Origin: CAVSWT01 sp963777515
GTDB lineage: Bacteria; Bacteroidota; Ignavibacteria; Ignavibacteriales; Ignavibacteriaceae
Direction of reading: 5' to 3'
Assembly (NCBI GenBank): GCA_963777515.1
Contig: CAVZQU010000007.1
Span: 372,001 to 436,000 of the forward strand
DNA: 64,000 nucleotides
Made by a program: the position numbers and the translations under genes. This document shows positions 63,860 through 64,000 of this stretch, one piece after another. The notes beneath the pieces are model-generated. The model was given only the letters and a program-made list of their open reading frames with translations, was not told the origin of the DNA and did not search any database. Each line of letters starts with the position of its first letter. The first letter of the stretch is position 1.

Positions 63860-64000
63860 ATTGAAGTGAATTTAGATTTGCCTGCTGCAAGCAGGAAGGA
63901 TGAATTAACTTTTTAATTAATCTTCGTCAAAACTATTTTGAAGAAGATTTAAATGAATTAAAGTCTAATGTATCATTCTCCATATTCTCAAAAACTATAT
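63860..64000. other. right-edge stretch, possible 3' end of a minus-strand gene
   Basis: An open minus-strand frame enters from the right edge and stops at TAG 63933-63935 (reads MENDTLDFNSFKSSSK). It may be the end of the gene upstream of the Wzi-like one, but only about 22 codons are visible. A small palindrome CCTGC-TGCAA-GCAGG lies at about 63881-63895. Confidence 0.3.

Noticed and set aside
63881..63895. Palindrome CCTGC-TGCAA-GCAGG at the right edge
   Set aside because: Five-base stem without repeats elsewhere in the window; insufficient for a REP element or CRISPR call.

Overview
The window is AT-rich chromosomal DNA (about one third G+C by eye). It comes from a member of the Bacteroidota/Chlorobiota group, most likely an Ignavibacteria-like organism. 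The evidence is a type IX secretion (T9SS) sortase of the PorU/gingipain C25 family, several secreted proteins or relics ending in the YPNPFNP...K-K-M-I-x-L-K sorting domain, single-chain GcvP, MetZ, and the Bacteroidota-style tRNA-Met. Most genes lie on the minus strand in housekeeping operons. No transposase, integrase, phage structural gene, CRISPR array or rRNA was seen.

Layout. 1-809: edge-truncated secreted fibre-like protein. 1080-3136: rsmE plus an Omp85-type barrel. 3311-6203: gcvP. 6331-13820: classic fatty-acid/phospholipid cluster yceD-rpmF-plsX-fabH-fabD-(DUF3109-like)-fabG-acpP-fabF-rnc. 14011-14466: tRNA-Met and secG. 14502-20159: dacB, a LOG-family gene, rpsU, a zinc-ribbon protein, a universal stress protein, an M14 carboxypeptidase and a thioredoxin-like protein. 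20228-22906: sulfur operon (metZ, OsmC, two half-size YeeE/YedE permeases) preceded by a Cys/Met-rich leader ORF and attenuator. 23087-27869: gene relics around a large lipoprotein metalloprotease. 27870-33436: a Spy-like protein and a MacAB-TolC-type efflux set. 33441-39608: a secreted protein, phhA, a heavily broken T9SS-sorted phosphodiester-glycosidase-like gene, murB and a DinB-like protein. 39665-43648: a LAL-type LuxR regulator with two tandem DUF4242 genes and a lipoprotein. 43805-50044: Nudix, then purC-DUF971-pgsA-pgpA-cinA-thpR-recA-recX. 50291-52895: small membrane proteins, a repeat protein with a T9SS tail, and tRNA-Phe. 52965-63856: a cyclic-2,3-diphosphoglycerate-synthetase-like protein, glmS, porU and a Wzi-like barrel.

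Most notable system: upstream of metZ on the minus strand is an unlisted 25-codon ORF dense in Met and Cys codons. It is followed by four mutually complementary segments, the last two forming an intrinsic terminator. This is the architecture of ribosome-mediated transcription attenuation, here sensing Cys/Met charging and controlling sulfur uptake and assimilation.

Data quality caveat: many genes, including normally essential ones (fabH, murB), are interrupted by single-base indels, usually at homopolymers, although the protein sequence continues in another frame. I read most of these as consensus errors and give reconstructed full extents. A few loci (23087-24017, 27172-27494, 35358-37832) look truly degenerate or are of very poor consensus quality.
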